Positions 25,470 through 34,285 of a stretch of 64,000 bases of DNA are shown in pieces. This DNA comes from Rhodococcus sp. KRD162 (lineage in GTDB: Bacteria > Actinomycetota > Actinomycetes > Mycobacteriales > Mycobacteriaceae). The notes beneath the pieces were generated by a model. It saw nothing but the letters and a program-made list of their open reading frames with translations, had not been told where the DNA came from and made no database searches. The stretch's first letter is position 1. The number at the start of each line of letters is the position of its first letter. A program made the translations under genes and the position numbers. The stretch lies in assembly GCF_017168335.1 (NCBI RefSeq), contig NZ_JABFAU010000005.1, positions 450,743 to 514,742 of the forward strand, written 5' to 3'.

Positions 25470-26891
25470 TCAGATCAGATTCTGTGACAGGTCGCGTCGG
25501 ACGAATCGGCCGTGTCCGGCTGCGCCGGAATAGGATCCACCGTCGACGATGATCCGCCCACGCGAGATCACGGTATCGACGTGCCCGTCGATCTCGAACC
25601 CCTCGTACGCCGAGTAGTCCATGTTCATGTGGTGGGTTTTGTCGACACCGATGCTGGTGTGTCCGTTCGGGTCGTAGATCACGATGTCGGCGTCCGCACC
25701 GGGGGTGATGACACCTTTCCTCGGATACATGCCGAACATCCGCGCCGGAGTGGTACAACAGACGTCGACCCACCTCTCGAGCGTGATCTTGCCGCTCTTG
25801 ACGCCCTGGAACATCAGATCGATGCGATGCTCCACCGACCCGATCCCGTTGGGAATCTTGGAGAAATCGCCGACACCCAGCTCCTTCTGGTCCTTCATAC
25901 AGAAGGGGCAGTGATCGGTGCTGACGGTCGCCACGTCACCGGTGCGCAGGTACCGCCACAACTGGTCCTGATGCCCTTCTGCTCGCGACCGCAGTGGCGT
26001 CGAGCAGACCCACTTCGCACCCTCGAAACCCGGTGCGCCGAGCTGTTCCTCCAGCGACAGATAGAGGTACTGCGGACATGTCTCGGCAAACACGTTCTGC
26101 CCGTTGCCCCTGGCCTGCGCGATCTGTTCCAGAGCCTGCTTGGCCGAAACGTGTACGACGTAGAGCGGTGCCCCGGTGACGTTGGCCAGCATGATCGCTC
26201 GATGAGTCGCCTCCTCCTCGAGCTGCCACGGCCGCGACGTGCCGTGGAAATACGGAGCGGTGTCCCCACGCGCGATCGACTGCGCAACCAGGACATCGAT
26301 CGCAATGCCGTTCTCCGCGTGCATCATCAGCAGCGCACCCGTGTCGGCGGCGGATTGCATAGCGCGCAGGATCTTGCCGTCGTCGGAATAGAACACGCCC
26401 GGGTAGGCCATGAAGAGCTTGAAGCTGGTGACGCCCTCGGCCACCAACTCGCTCATCGCTTTGAGCGAATCGTCGGTGACGTCGCCGATGATCTGGTGGA
26501 AGCCGTAGTCGACGGCGCAGTTTCCCGCGGCTTTGTCGTGCCATTGCGCCAGAGTGTCCTGGACGCGCTGCCCGGGGGTCTGGATCGCGAAGTCGACGAT
26601 CGTCGTCGTGCCACCCCACGCCGCTGCGCGCGTTCCGGTTTCGAACGTGTCGGAGGCGAACGTTCCACCGAACGGCATCTCCATGTGCGTATGGCCGTCG
26701 ACCCCGCCGGGAATGACGTACTTGTCGGTGGCATCGACGACGACATCGGCCGAGGTTCTCAGGTCCGCGGCCAGCGACACCGAGCCCGGCTGCAGCACTG
26801 CCACGATGGTCTCACCATCGATGAGAACGTCCAATTCCTGTGCACCGGTGGTGGATACCACTGTTCCACCGTGCACGAACATGGTGGCCAT
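25470..26891 (-). CDS. hydA: Dihydropyrimidinase (D-hydantoinase)
   Basis: 473 residues, cyclic amidohydrolase. It opens dihydrouracil or dihydrothymine to the N-carbamoyl beta-amino acid. Metal site DGHTHMEMPFGGTFASD near residue 60, carboxylated lysine Lys158 in VTSFKLFMAYPG, then MMHAENG, VVHVSAKQALE and VSTDHCPFC. The ATG at 26891 overlaps the beta-ureidopropionase stop by one base; an ATG three codons later is an alternative. The LLM oxidoreductase follows after three bases. Confidence 0.93.
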   Translation of the reverse strand: MATMFVHGGTVVSTTGAQELDVLIDGETIVAVLQPGSVSLAADLRTSADVVVDATDKYVIPGGVDGHTHMEMPFGGTFASDTFETGTRAAAWGGTTTIVDFAIQTPGQRVQDTLAQWHDKAAGNCAVDYGFHQIIGDVTDDSLKAMSELVAEGVTSFKLFMAYPGVFYSDDGKILRAMQSAADTGALLMMHAENGIAIDVLVAQSIARGDTAPYFHGTSRPWQLEEEATHRAIMLANVTGAPLYVVHVSAKQALEQIAQARGNGQNVFAETCPQYLYLSLEEQLGAPGFEGAKWVCSTPLRSRAEGHQDQLWRYLRTGDVATVSTDHCPFCMKDQKELGVGDFSKIPNGIGSVEHRIDLMFQGVKSGKITLERWVDVCCTTPARMFGMYPRKGVITPGADADIVIYDPNGHTSIGVDKTHHMNMDYSAYEGFEIDGHVDTVISRGRIIVDGGSYSGAAGHGRFVRRDLSQNLI

Positions 26892-27733
26892 CAGGGTTGC
26901 ACCAGTGGGCCGTAGGCGTCGGGTCTGCGGTCGCGATAGAACGCCCATCGGTCTCGCACCACCTTGATCAGATCCATGTCGAGATCGCGGACGATGATCT
27001 CGGGCTCGGAGTCCGAGGCAACCTCGCCGACGAACTTGCCCTCGGGATCGACGAAGTAGCTGGTCCCGTAGAAATCGTCGTCACCGTATTCGGATTCGAT
27101 TCCGACCCGGTTGATCGCACCGACGTAATATTCGTTGGCGACGGCCGAGGCAGGTTGTTCGAGCTTCCACAAATAGTTCGACAGCCCCCGCGAGGTGGCC
27201 GACGGATTGAAGACGATCTCGGCTCCCGCAAGGCCCAGTGCACGCCACCCCTCGGGAAAATGCCTGTCGTAACAGATGTACACACCGATTCGGCCGACCG
27301 CCGTGTCGAACACCGGCCACCCCAGATTGCCGGGCCGGAAGTAGAACTTCTCCCAGAAACCGTTCACGTGTGGAATATGGTGCTTTCGGTATTTACCGAG
27401 ATAACTACCGTCGGCGTCCACGACGGCGGCGGTGTTGTAGAGAAGCCCGGGCTGCTCCTGCTCGTAGACCGGCAGAATCATCACGATGCCGAGTTCTTCG
27501 GCCAATGCGGCGAACCGGTCGACGGTAGGACCTGGTACCGATTCGGCGTACTCGTAGAACTTCGTGTCCTGCAGTTGACAGAAATACGGTCCGTAGAAAA
27601 GTTCTTGAAAACAGACGACTTTCGCGCCCTGCTCGGCGGCGGACCGAGCAAACCCCTCGTGTGCCCCGATCATCGATTCTTTGTCGCCGGTCCACGCGCT
27701 TTGGACCAATGCAGCTCGAACTGTGGACATCAT
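26891..27733 (-). CDS. Beta-ureidopropionase (N-carbamoyl-beta-alanine amidohydrolase)
   Basis: 280 residues, nitrilase superfamily. The catalytic triad is visible as Glu44 (CFQELFYGPYF), Lys117 (YRKHHIPH) and Cys154 (YICYDRHFPEGWR). It hydrolyses N-carbamoyl-beta-alanine to beta-alanine, CO2 and ammonia. I chose the ATG at 27733, five bases after ggag; a GTG six bases upstream and an ATG three bases downstream are alternatives. It is the first gene of the eight-gene operon. Confidence 0.92.
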   Translation of the reverse strand: MMSTVRAALVQSAWTGDKESMIGAHEGFARSAAEQGAKVVCFQELFYGPYFCQLQDTKFYEYAESVPGPTVDRFAALAEELGIVMILPVYEQEQPGLLYNTAAVVDADGSYLGKYRKHHIPHVNGFWEKFYFRPGNLGWPVFDTAVGRIGVYICYDRHFPEGWRALGLAGAEIVFNPSATSRGLSNYLWKLEQPASAVANEYYVGAINRVGIESEYGDDDFYGTSYFVDPEGKFVGEVASDSEPEIIVRDLDMDLIKVVRDRWAFYRDRRPDAYGPLVQP

Positions 27734-27849
27734 TGGCACTCCATCTCTCGCTGGCTTGCACCCTCAAGATATTTTGCGCCGTGTTACGGGATCGTTCGCC
27801 CGGTTTCGTATGTATTAATCGTCCCGAGCGCGCCGAGGTGGCATGCTGG

Positions 27850-29367
27850 TCAGTCGCTCCGGACGAGCAGTGCGCGCACGGCGTCGATGGAGTCGGCGGT
27901 GGCGAGGGTCTTATCGGGTCGGTAACGCAGCACGCGCGCGAATCGCAGGGCCACGCCGCCCGGGTAGCGCGAGCTGACCTGTACACCGTCGAGTTCGATT
28001 TCGACGATGAGTTCGGGGCGCAAATACACGGTGTGCTCGTCCCGATCTCGCTCGTGTTTCGGGAATTCGTCGGTCTGCCACTGCAACAGAACATCGGTCA
28101 GGCCTTTGAAGGTCTTACCGACCATGATCGGGTCACCGCCGTCGGGATCGCGAGCACCCAGATGCAGATTGGACAGGTAGCCGGTACGCCGCCCGTATCC
28201 CCATTCGGCACCGAGTACGACGAGGTCGAGCGTGTGCTCGGGTTTGACTTTCTGCCAGCTCTTTCCGCGTCGGCCTGCGGCGTACGGTGCACCGAGCGCC
28301 TTGAGCATGACCCCCTCGTGGCCGGCGTCGAGTGCAGCGTCGAAGTGGGCCGCTGCTTCGTCCGCGTCGGGCCGAACGACACTGGGAATTCGGTGCCCCG
28401 GTGCCACCCGGTCCAGTGCGGCCAGGCGCTGCTCCAACGGGGCATCGAGCAGGTCCTCGCCATCGAGGTGCAGGCAGTCGAAGAAGTACGGCTGCAGCAA
28501 CAGCTCGTGTGCGCTCTCTGCGCCGAATCGGCTCATCGTTTCCTGAAACGGCCTGGGCCGGCCGCTGTCCTCCAGCGCGAGGGTCTCCCCGTCCAGGACC
28601 ACCGAATCGCACGGCAGACCGCGAACCACCTCCACCAGCTCGGGCACACTCGCGGTGATGTCTCGCAGAGTTCGCGTGTAGATACTCACCTCGTTCTCGG
28701 AGCGATGCACCTGAATTCGAGCGCCGTCGAGCTTGTACTCGACGGTGACCTCGCCATCGAGCTGCTCCCAGGCACCGCGCAGCGATTCCGCGGGCGAGGC
28801 GAGCATCGGCCGAACCGGGCGTCCCACCTCGAGCCGAAATGCCTCGAGCGCCTCCACACCACCGGTGACAGCGGCAATCGCCGTCGCGGGCAACCGACCC
28901 GACAGCATGAATGCGCGACGCACCGGAGCCTGCGGCAGGTTCGTGGTCGCAGCAACAGCGTCGACCATGATTCCTTCGAGCGCACCCTGACGCAGCTCGC
29001 CGGTGACCAGCCGGATCAGAAACTGACGCTCCTCGGCGGTGCTACGGGAGAACAGGTCGGTCAGCAGTGCTACCCGGCGCGCAGCAGAGCCGGCTCCCGA
29101 GACCGCCGCGACCGAAGACATCGCATCGTCCACCTGCGCCACCGTCAGCGTCGGGTCCTGCGTGGACGCCACGTCGAGATCGGCCAAGGTGCGCCATCCG
29201 ACCCCTATCCGCCCCTGCGGCAGCTCCCCCGACAGCCACGAGACGGCAGGTCCGATGTCGCCGACCTCCGCCTCGGCCAGCAGAGCCCTCAGCGCCTCGA
29301 TCTTGACCTTGCGCGAACGCGTCGCGGCCACGGCGCGGGAGGTCTCGACGATCCTGGACATCAACAC
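27850..29367 (-). CDS. ligB: ATP-dependent DNA ligase
   Basis: 505 residues. The N-terminal DNA-binding domain is followed by the nucleotidyltransferase core with motif I EYKLDGARIQVHR (adenylated Lys212), motif III YFFDCLHLDGEDLLD, motif IV EGVMLKALGAPYAAGRRG and motif V KSWQKVKPEHTLDLVVLG, then an OB-fold. Length and layout match the actinobacterial LigB type, an accessory repair ligase beside NAD-dependent LigA. An ATG two codons downstream of 29367 is an alternative start. It appears monocistronic. Confidence 0.93.
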   Translation of the reverse strand: MLMSRIVETSRAVAATRSRKVKIEALRALLAEAEVGDIGPAVSWLSGELPQGRIGVGWRTLADLDVASTQDPTLTVAQVDDAMSSVAAVSGAGSAARRVALLTDLFSRSTAEERQFLIRLVTGELRQGALEGIMVDAVAATTNLPQAPVRRAFMLSGRLPATAIAAVTGGVEALEAFRLEVGRPVRPMLASPAESLRGAWEQLDGEVTVEYKLDGARIQVHRSENEVSIYTRTLRDITASVPELVEVVRGLPCDSVVLDGETLALEDSGRPRPFQETMSRFGAESAHELLLQPYFFDCLHLDGEDLLDAPLEQRLAALDRVAPGHRIPSVVRPDADEAAAHFDAALDAGHEGVMLKALGAPYAAGRRGKSWQKVKPEHTLDLVVLGAEWGYGRRTGYLSNLHLGARDPDGGDPIMVGKTFKGLTDVLLQWQTDEFPKHERDRDEHTVYLRPELIVEIELDGVQVSSRYPGGVALRFARVLRYRPDKTLATADSIDAVRALLVRSD

Positions 29368-29533
29368 ACGTCGAACATAACGCCAGACACCGACAGACCT
29401 GGCTCACCGGGTCATTCCGCAGGCTCCACCGCTGACATCCAATTGTTACCGGTGTGGCTCCTGCTCCTGGGGTTATTGCTGTTACGTTCGATTCATGTCC
29501 GCAACCTCCGTGCGATAGCGCATGACGGACGCC

Positions 29534-31126
29534 TCAGCTGAATCCCAGAACCCGGTCGCCCCACGCTGCGCGCATGTCACCGTCCGGATCGTCCACCAGA
29601 GTGTCGGCAGTGTCGATCACCAGAGTCCACCGCGACGTCTCGGTGTACGGAGCCCAGTGCTTGGATGCATCCAGGGCTGCGGGAACACCGTATCGCGCAA
29701 AAGCGAGCCAGCGTCTCTGCATTCGGGCCGATACCGCCATGGCCGGTTTCCGGCCGCCGAGCCAGAAGGTCGGGTCTCGGTTCAACGTTCCGAAGTTACC
29801 GAACACATATGGCAGTTCGGTGGCGTGTCCGGCGCCCACTCTGGCGGCCTTGAGCATCGGCGTTGCATGATCGAACCGATACATCCACGTCGGCGAGTGC
29901 CTACTGTGCGCGTCGGCAATCCACAGACTCGGCATGAGAAAACCTGCGTCGCGCGAGATGGCCTGCGCTCCAGCAGGTTTGTCACGATCGGGATATGCCG
30001 CCATGATCTCGGCAACCCGGTAGGCAGGCAGATCGGCATGATCGTGGGCGATGGCCCGGAACATCTCCGAGACAGTGTCGGAGGTGATGGGCATCAACGG
30101 CGATTTCATGAACCGAAATATCGAGGGCTCGTCATGATTGGTGCCGATGATCAACGGGATCCGATGCGAGAGCCCCTTCTGAAACGCTGCCACCGGGTAC
30201 CGCGGGACGATATCGCCGTCCACGACCGGCGAAAGCCCCAGCGTCCCAGGAACTCTCGTCGGAACCTCATAGCAGAGCGTGTCGCCTGCCGTGACCAACC
30301 TGGTGAAATGCATGTCGAGCAGCTCGCCGACATCCGACGGGTCGACTCCCACCAACTCCAAGAATCTCGACGCCACGGCCGCACCTCGGTCGGGGCCGTA
30401 CACCGACGTCGCAGGAGCGCTCTGCACGATAGCTCTGTGAAACAGGCCTTCGGCCTTCGGCGAGGTCATCAACGTGGTGATCGATGCAGCGCCGGAGGAT
30501 TCTCCGAACAGGGTGATCTGGTCGCGATCGCCGCCGAAAGCGGAGATGCACTCACGCACCCACTCCAGGGCCGCGATCTGATCGCGCAGTCCGAGATTGG
30601 TCTCGAACGTGTGCTCGTCGGTGGAGAACGAGGAGAGATCGAGGAACCCGAAAGCACCGAGCCGGAAGTTGACGGTCACCACCACCGCGTCACCGTTCTC
30701 GCTCAGCTCACGGCCGTCGTACACGCGCTGCGCGGACGATCCGAGCGAGTACGCACCGCCGTGGATCCAGACCATGACCGGACGCAGTTCCCCGTCGGGA
30801 CGCGGAGCCCAGACATTGAGAGACAGACAGTCCTCGGAAATCGACAACGACGGATCGATCGGCACCGGACTGTCGCGGCCCTGCGGAGCCATGGCCCCGA
30901 AGTCGAGGCCGTCGAGCACTCCGGACCACGGCCGCGGCGGCTGGGGCGCACGGAACCTGAGTGCGCCCACCGGTGGCGTCGCGTACGGAATGCCCCGCCA
31001 CGCCACGACCGGCGATGCGTCTGCGGCGACCGGATAGCCGAGAACGTCTCCGTAGGGCGTGCTCACGCACACGGTGGCATCGGACGCGGTGGAATCGGAC
31101 GCGGTGGATCCGGATGCGGTGTCCAT
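29534..31126 (-). CDS. Type B carboxylesterase
   Basis: 530 residues, alpha/beta-hydrolase. The oxyanion segment is PVMVWIHGGAYSLGSS, the N-terminal signature SEDCLSLNVWAP, and the nucleophile Ser210 lies in LFGESSGAASIT; a GTNHDE segment and a late His (GAGHATELPYVFG) complete the pattern. No signal peptide, so probably cytoplasmic. The ATG at 31126 follows aggagg by five bases. The first residues (TASGSTASDSTASDAT) come from a 15-bp triplicated sequence. Confidence 0.92.
   Translation of the reverse strand: MDTASGSTASDSTASDATVCVSTPYGDVLGYPVAADASPVVAWRGIPYATPPVGALRFRAPQPPRPWSGVLDGLDFGAMAPQGRDSPVPIDPSLSISEDCLSLNVWAPRPDGELRPVMVWIHGGAYSLGSSAQRVYDGRELSENGDAVVVTVNFRLGAFGFLDLSSFSTDEHTFETNLGLRDQIAALEWVRECISAFGGDRDQITLFGESSGAASITTLMTSPKAEGLFHRAIVQSAPATSVYGPDRGAAVASRFLELVGVDPSDVGELLDMHFTRLVTAGDTLCYEVPTRVPGTLGLSPVVDGDIVPRYPVAAFQKGLSHRIPLIIGTNHDEPSIFRFMKSPLMPITSDTVSEMFRAIAHDHADLPAYRVAEIMAAYPDRDKPAGAQAISRDAGFLMPSLWIADAHSRHSPTWMYRFDHATPMLKAARVGAGHATELPYVFGNFGTLNRDPTFWLGGRKPAMAVSARMQRRWLAFARYGVPAALDASKHWAPYTETSRWTLVIDTADTLVDDPDGDMRAAWGDRVLGFS
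31077..31121. repeat. Three 15-bp repeats in the esterase N-terminus
   Basis: The pattern gcatcggacgcggtg / gaatcggacgcggtg / gatccggatgcggtg repeats with a 15-bp period at the 5' end of the esterase gene and codes for Ala-Ser-Asp/Gly-Ser-Thr units. It is a short in-frame expansion that is unlikely to affect the fold. Confidence 0.65.
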
Positions 31127-31224
31127 CGAACCTCCTGTTCCGTCGTTTCCCAACCTACCAACAACATCCACCGAGCCGGCGAGATCGAGCACCACGCCGA
31201 CAACCTCGACAGAAGGATTCGCCG

Positions 31225-31890
31225 ATGAGGAAATTGGGAAGTGTCGCAGTCGCCGTTGCGATGCTGGGCCTGGCCGCGTGCGGTTCGAGTGGCGGAGGAG
31301 ACGGGCCGATGGCCACCGTCATCACCGACCGTCCCGCACCGATCACCGCAGTCCCGTCCGCGACCAGTGACCGAACTCCATCGAGTTCGGGCCAAACCAC
31401 CACCACCACCACGACGACAACCACCATGCCGACGACGAACACGGCAGCACCGACGAGTTCGTCTGCACCACAGGCGAACCCGCAGGACTACGCAGGCAAG
31501 GCACCCGGTTGGTACTACTTCTCGAGCCCCAGTGGAAAATTCGAGTGCGGAATAGCCGTGCTCGACACCTCCATCGCCGGATGCCACGGTTCGCTACCGG
31601 ATTCGGCACCGAGGGTTCCCGGCATCGGTGCATCGCGCACAGCCGTCGCACCCAATACGGTGCAATTGATCGCGGGGTCTGCGGCGAAGTTCGAGAGTCT
31701 GGGCGATCCCAAGTTTCACCGTTTCGAGGGCCCGGCTGCGGTCTTGCCGTACGGCGAGGTGCTCACCGTCGCCGGCAGCGGTTCCACCAACGGCCTGCAG
31801 TGCACGGTCGACGAGCAGACCGGGGTTACCTGCACCGATCAGGTCGGCCACGGGTTCACGGTCTCGGGCGATGATTTCGACCTTCGCTGA
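31225..31890 (+). CDS. Surface lipoprotein of unknown function with Thr-rich linker
   Basis: 221 residues. A short basic start, hydrophobic stretch and lipobox (GLAACG) make it a lipoprotein. A low-complexity linker follows, including ten consecutive threonines near residues 58-67. The C-terminal domain of about 125 residues has four cysteines (KFECGIAV, IAGCHG, GLQCTV, GVTCTD) probably forming two disulfides. No family recognised. ATG at 31225 behind agaagga. Divergent from the esterase. Confidence 0.8.
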   Translation: MRKLGSVAVAVAMLGLAACGSSGGGDGPMATVITDRPAPITAVPSATSDRTPSSSGQTTTTTTTTTTMPTTNTAAPTSSSAPQANPQDYAGKAPGWYYFSSPSGKFECGIAVLDTSIAGCHGSLPDSAPRVPGIGASRTAVAPNTVQLIAGSAAKFESLGDPKFHRFEGPAAVLPYGEVLTVAGSGSTNGLQCTVDEQTGVTCTDQVGHGFTVSGDDFDLR

Positions 31891-32008
31891 CGGTGTCGTT
31901 CGCGCGGCAAAATACCAGGCGTAATGTCCGAGGACTGTACGACAATTCCTGCCGTACGGTCTCCCCAGCGGCCGACGCCCGTGCGCGCGGCCGGAAGGTG
32001 CGTCACTC

Positions 32009-33406
32009 ATGAATCAGACCTCGGACCGCCACACAGCAAAGGTCATCGGCGTCAGCGTCGCCGCAGCTGTGGGCGGGTTCCTGTTCGGCTTCGACAGCTC
32101 GGTCATCAACGGAGCCGTCGACTCCATCGAGGAGAACTTCTCGCTCGGATCGTTCACCACAGGCTTCGTCGTGGCCATCGCTCTGCTCGGTTGCGCAGTC
32201 GGTGCCTGGTTCGCCGGAACCCTGGCCGACCGATGGGGCCGCAAGAAAGTCATGCTGCTGGGCTCGGCCCTGTTCACCGTCTCGTCGATCGGTTCGGGTC
32301 TGGCGTTCAGCGTTCCCGATCTCATGCTCTGGCGAGTACTCGGCGGACTCGGCATCGGCATCGCGTCGGTGATCGCGCCGGCCTACATTGCCGAGATCGC
32401 TCCGGCGAAATGGCGCGGGTCGTTGGCCTCACTCCAGCAGTTGGCCATCACCATCGGAATATTCGCGGCCTTGCTGTCGGATGCCATTCTCGCCGGTGTT
32501 GCAGGCAGCGCCTCCAACGACCTGTGGTTCGGCATCGAGGCCTGGCGCTGGATGTTCCTCGTCGGCGTCGTCCCAGCACTGGTCTACGGCGTTCTCGCGA
32601 CCCTGATCCCCGAATCGCCGCGCTATCTGGTGGGTCAACATCTGGACGACGAGGCAGCCAGGGTCCTCACCGAGATCACCGGGGTGCTGCATCCGGATGA
32701 ACGCGTGCACGAGATTCGGCTGACGCTGCGCAAGGAGAAGAACTCGTCCTTCGCCGATATCCGTGGTCCCAAATTCGGTCTGCATCCCATCGTGTGGGTC
32801 GGCATCACCATGGCCGTGCTGCAACAGCTGGTCGGCATCAACGCGATCTTCTACTACTCGACGACGCTGTGGCGCTCGGTGGGCTTCACCGAGGACCAGT
32901 CGTTCACCACCTCGGTCATCACCGCCGTGATCAACGTCGTCATGACCTTCGTCGCGATTTTGTTCGTCGACCGGATCGGCAGGCGCAAGCTGCTGATGTC
33001 GGGGTCGATCGGCATGTTCGTCGGGCTCGTCATGGCCTCGGTGGCATTCTCGCAGTCGATCGGAAGCGGCGACGATGTCACACTGCCTGCTCCATGGGGT
33101 GCGATCGCCTTGGTCGGTGCCAACTTGTTCGTCATCTTCTTCGCATCCACCTGGGGTCCGATCATGTGGGTCATGCTCGGTGAGATGTTCCCCAATCGTA
33201 TGCGAGCAATGGCGCTCGGCATCGGAACCGCGGCCAACTGGATCGCCAATTTCGCTGTCACACTTGCATTCCCGCCGCTGACGTCGGCAGTGGGCCTCTG
33301 GGTCATCTACGCCGGCTTCGCACTGTTCGCCGCGCTCTCCTTCTTCTTCGTCAACGCCAAGATCAGGGAGACCAAGGGCATGGAGCTCGAGGACATGTTG
33401 GGGTGA
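32009..33406 (+). CDS. Sugar porter (MFS) transporter
   Basis: 465 residues, 12 membrane segments. Sugar-porter signatures: GGFLFGFDSSVINGAV near the start, ADRWGRKKVMLLGS in loop 2-3, PESPRYLVGQ after helix 6, QQLVGINAIFYYSTTLW in helix 7, and DRIGRRKLLMSG in loop 8-9. It imports a hexose or polyol with protons. ATG at 32009; no adjacent metabolic gene indicates the sugar. A strong hairpin terminator follows. Confidence 0.92.
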   Translation: MNQTSDRHTAKVIGVSVAAAVGGFLFGFDSSVINGAVDSIEENFSLGSFTTGFVVAIALLGCAVGAWFAGTLADRWGRKKVMLLGSALFTVSSIGSGLAFSVPDLMLWRVLGGLGIGIASVIAPAYIAEIAPAKWRGSLASLQQLAITIGIFAALLSDAILAGVAGSASNDLWFGIEAWRWMFLVGVVPALVYGVLATLIPESPRYLVGQHLDDEAARVLTEITGVLHPDERVHEIRLTLRKEKNSSFADIRGPKFGLHPIVWVGITMAVLQQLVGINAIFYYSTTLWRSVGFTEDQSFTTSVITAVINVVMTFVAILFVDRIGRRKLLMSGSIGMFVGLVMASVAFSQSIGSGDDVTLPAPWGAIALVGANLFVIFFASTWGPIMWVMLGEMFPNRMRAMALGIGTAANWIANFAVTLAFPPLTSAVGLWVIYAGFALFAALSFFFVNAKIRETKGMELEDMLG

Positions 33407-33430
33407 GTCGGGACCGCAGATACAGGGGCG

Positions 33431-33470
33431 GCGACAGTAACACCGGGTGATCGGTGTTACTGTCGCTTTC
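33431..33470 (+). terminator. Perfect 14-bp hairpin after the MFS gene
   Basis: gcgacagtaacacc (33431-33444) and ggtgttactgtcgc (33453-33466) are exact inverted repeats with an eight-base loop, followed by tttcgttct. It ends just before the TPP riboswitch and would insulate the thiamine operon from MFS read-through. Confidence 0.75.
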
Positions 33471-33556
33471 GTTCTGACACGGGGTGTGTCCGCCGATGCG
33501 GATGCTGAGATCAAACCCGCCGAACCTGATGCAGGTAATACTGACGAAGGGATGTC
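33471..33556 (+). promoter_or_regulatory. TPP (THI-box) riboswitch
   Basis: The leader holds the conserved TPP aptamer elements in order: ggggtg (33481-33486), a small hairpin tccgc/gcgga (33489-33503), ctgaga (33505-33510), aaaccc then gaacctgat (33522-33530), ggtaatac (33534-33541) and aaggga (33547-33552), with closing pairs gaca/tgtc. The 3' side runs into the gagg Shine-Dalgarno of tenA at 33557-33560, which suggests translational control: bound TPP would hide the ribosome site. Confidence 0.9.
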
Positions 33557-33562
33557 GAGGCG

Positions 33563-34285
33563 ATGACGCCTGTTGTATCTGCGGACCCGGTCCGCTTCAC
33601 CGATCTACTGTGGGATGCCGCCGAGGACATTCGACACGCGATCGACGATCTCGAATTTCTCCGGCTACTCGGGGCAGGGGCGCTGCCGCTCGACGCATTC
33701 CGTCGATATCTCGAGCAGGACTCGCTCTACCTGGGCGGTTATGTGAAAGCGCTGTCCCTGGTCGCGGCGCATGCACCGTCCCCGACGGCCGGCGCATTCT
33801 GGGCAAGTGCCGCGGCCAGCGCCATGGACGAAGCGGCCTCGCACGAGTCGATGTTGACCGGTGGCGCTCTACCACCGTCGACGCAGACACCGGAGCCCTC
33901 GCCCGCATGCCTGGGATACACGTCCTACCTGACCGCAACCGCAGCCACCGAGCCGTATCCCGTGGCGGCCGCTGCGGTGTTGCCGTGCTTCTGGATATAC
34001 GCCGACGTCGGCCGCTCGCTCGCCCGTGCTGCGCAGGCCGTCCTCGATCGCGAACCCGAGCACCCGTACGCGCAGTGGGTGGCCGCGTACGACGCACCTG
34101 AGTTTCATGCCATCGTCGACGCCGCGAAGACCTTCGTGGACGACGCGGCAGCGTCCGCCACGCCGGCGCAGCGCCAGCAGATGCTCGACGCGTTCGTCGT
34201 CGCGTCGAGATACGAATTGATGTTCTGGGACAGCGCATTACATCCGACGCCGTGGCCCCTGGCCGGCGAGGCGGTGTCCGCATGA
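33563..34285 (+). CDS. tenA: TenA family aminopyrimidine aminohydrolase (thiaminase II)
   Basis: 240 residues, all-helical TenA fold. LPLDAFRRYLEQDSLYLGGY near residues 38-57, the catalytic Cys142 in LPCFWIYADVG and the late Glu218 in SRYELMFWDSAL match the family. TenA salvages thiamine breakdown products by converting aminopyrimidines to HMP. The TPP riboswitch directly upstream and the THI5-like importer downstream (ATGA overlap) make a salvage role very likely. Confidence 0.92.
   Translation: MTPVVSADPVRFTDLLWDAAEDIRHAIDDLEFLRLLGAGALPLDAFRRYLEQDSLYLGGYVKALSLVAAHAPSPTAGAFWASAAASAMDEAASHESMLTGGALPPSTQTPEPSPACLGYTSYLTATAATEPYPVAAAAVLPCFWIYADVGRSLARAAQAVLDREPEHPYAQWVAAYDAPEFHAIVDAAKTFVDDAAASATPAQRQQMLDAFVVASRYELMFWDSALHPTPWPLAGEAVSA

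Noticed and set aside
29408..29533. tRNA or small RNA between ligase and esterase genes
   Set aside because: No cloverleaf, CCA end or clear terminator could be traced in the sequence.
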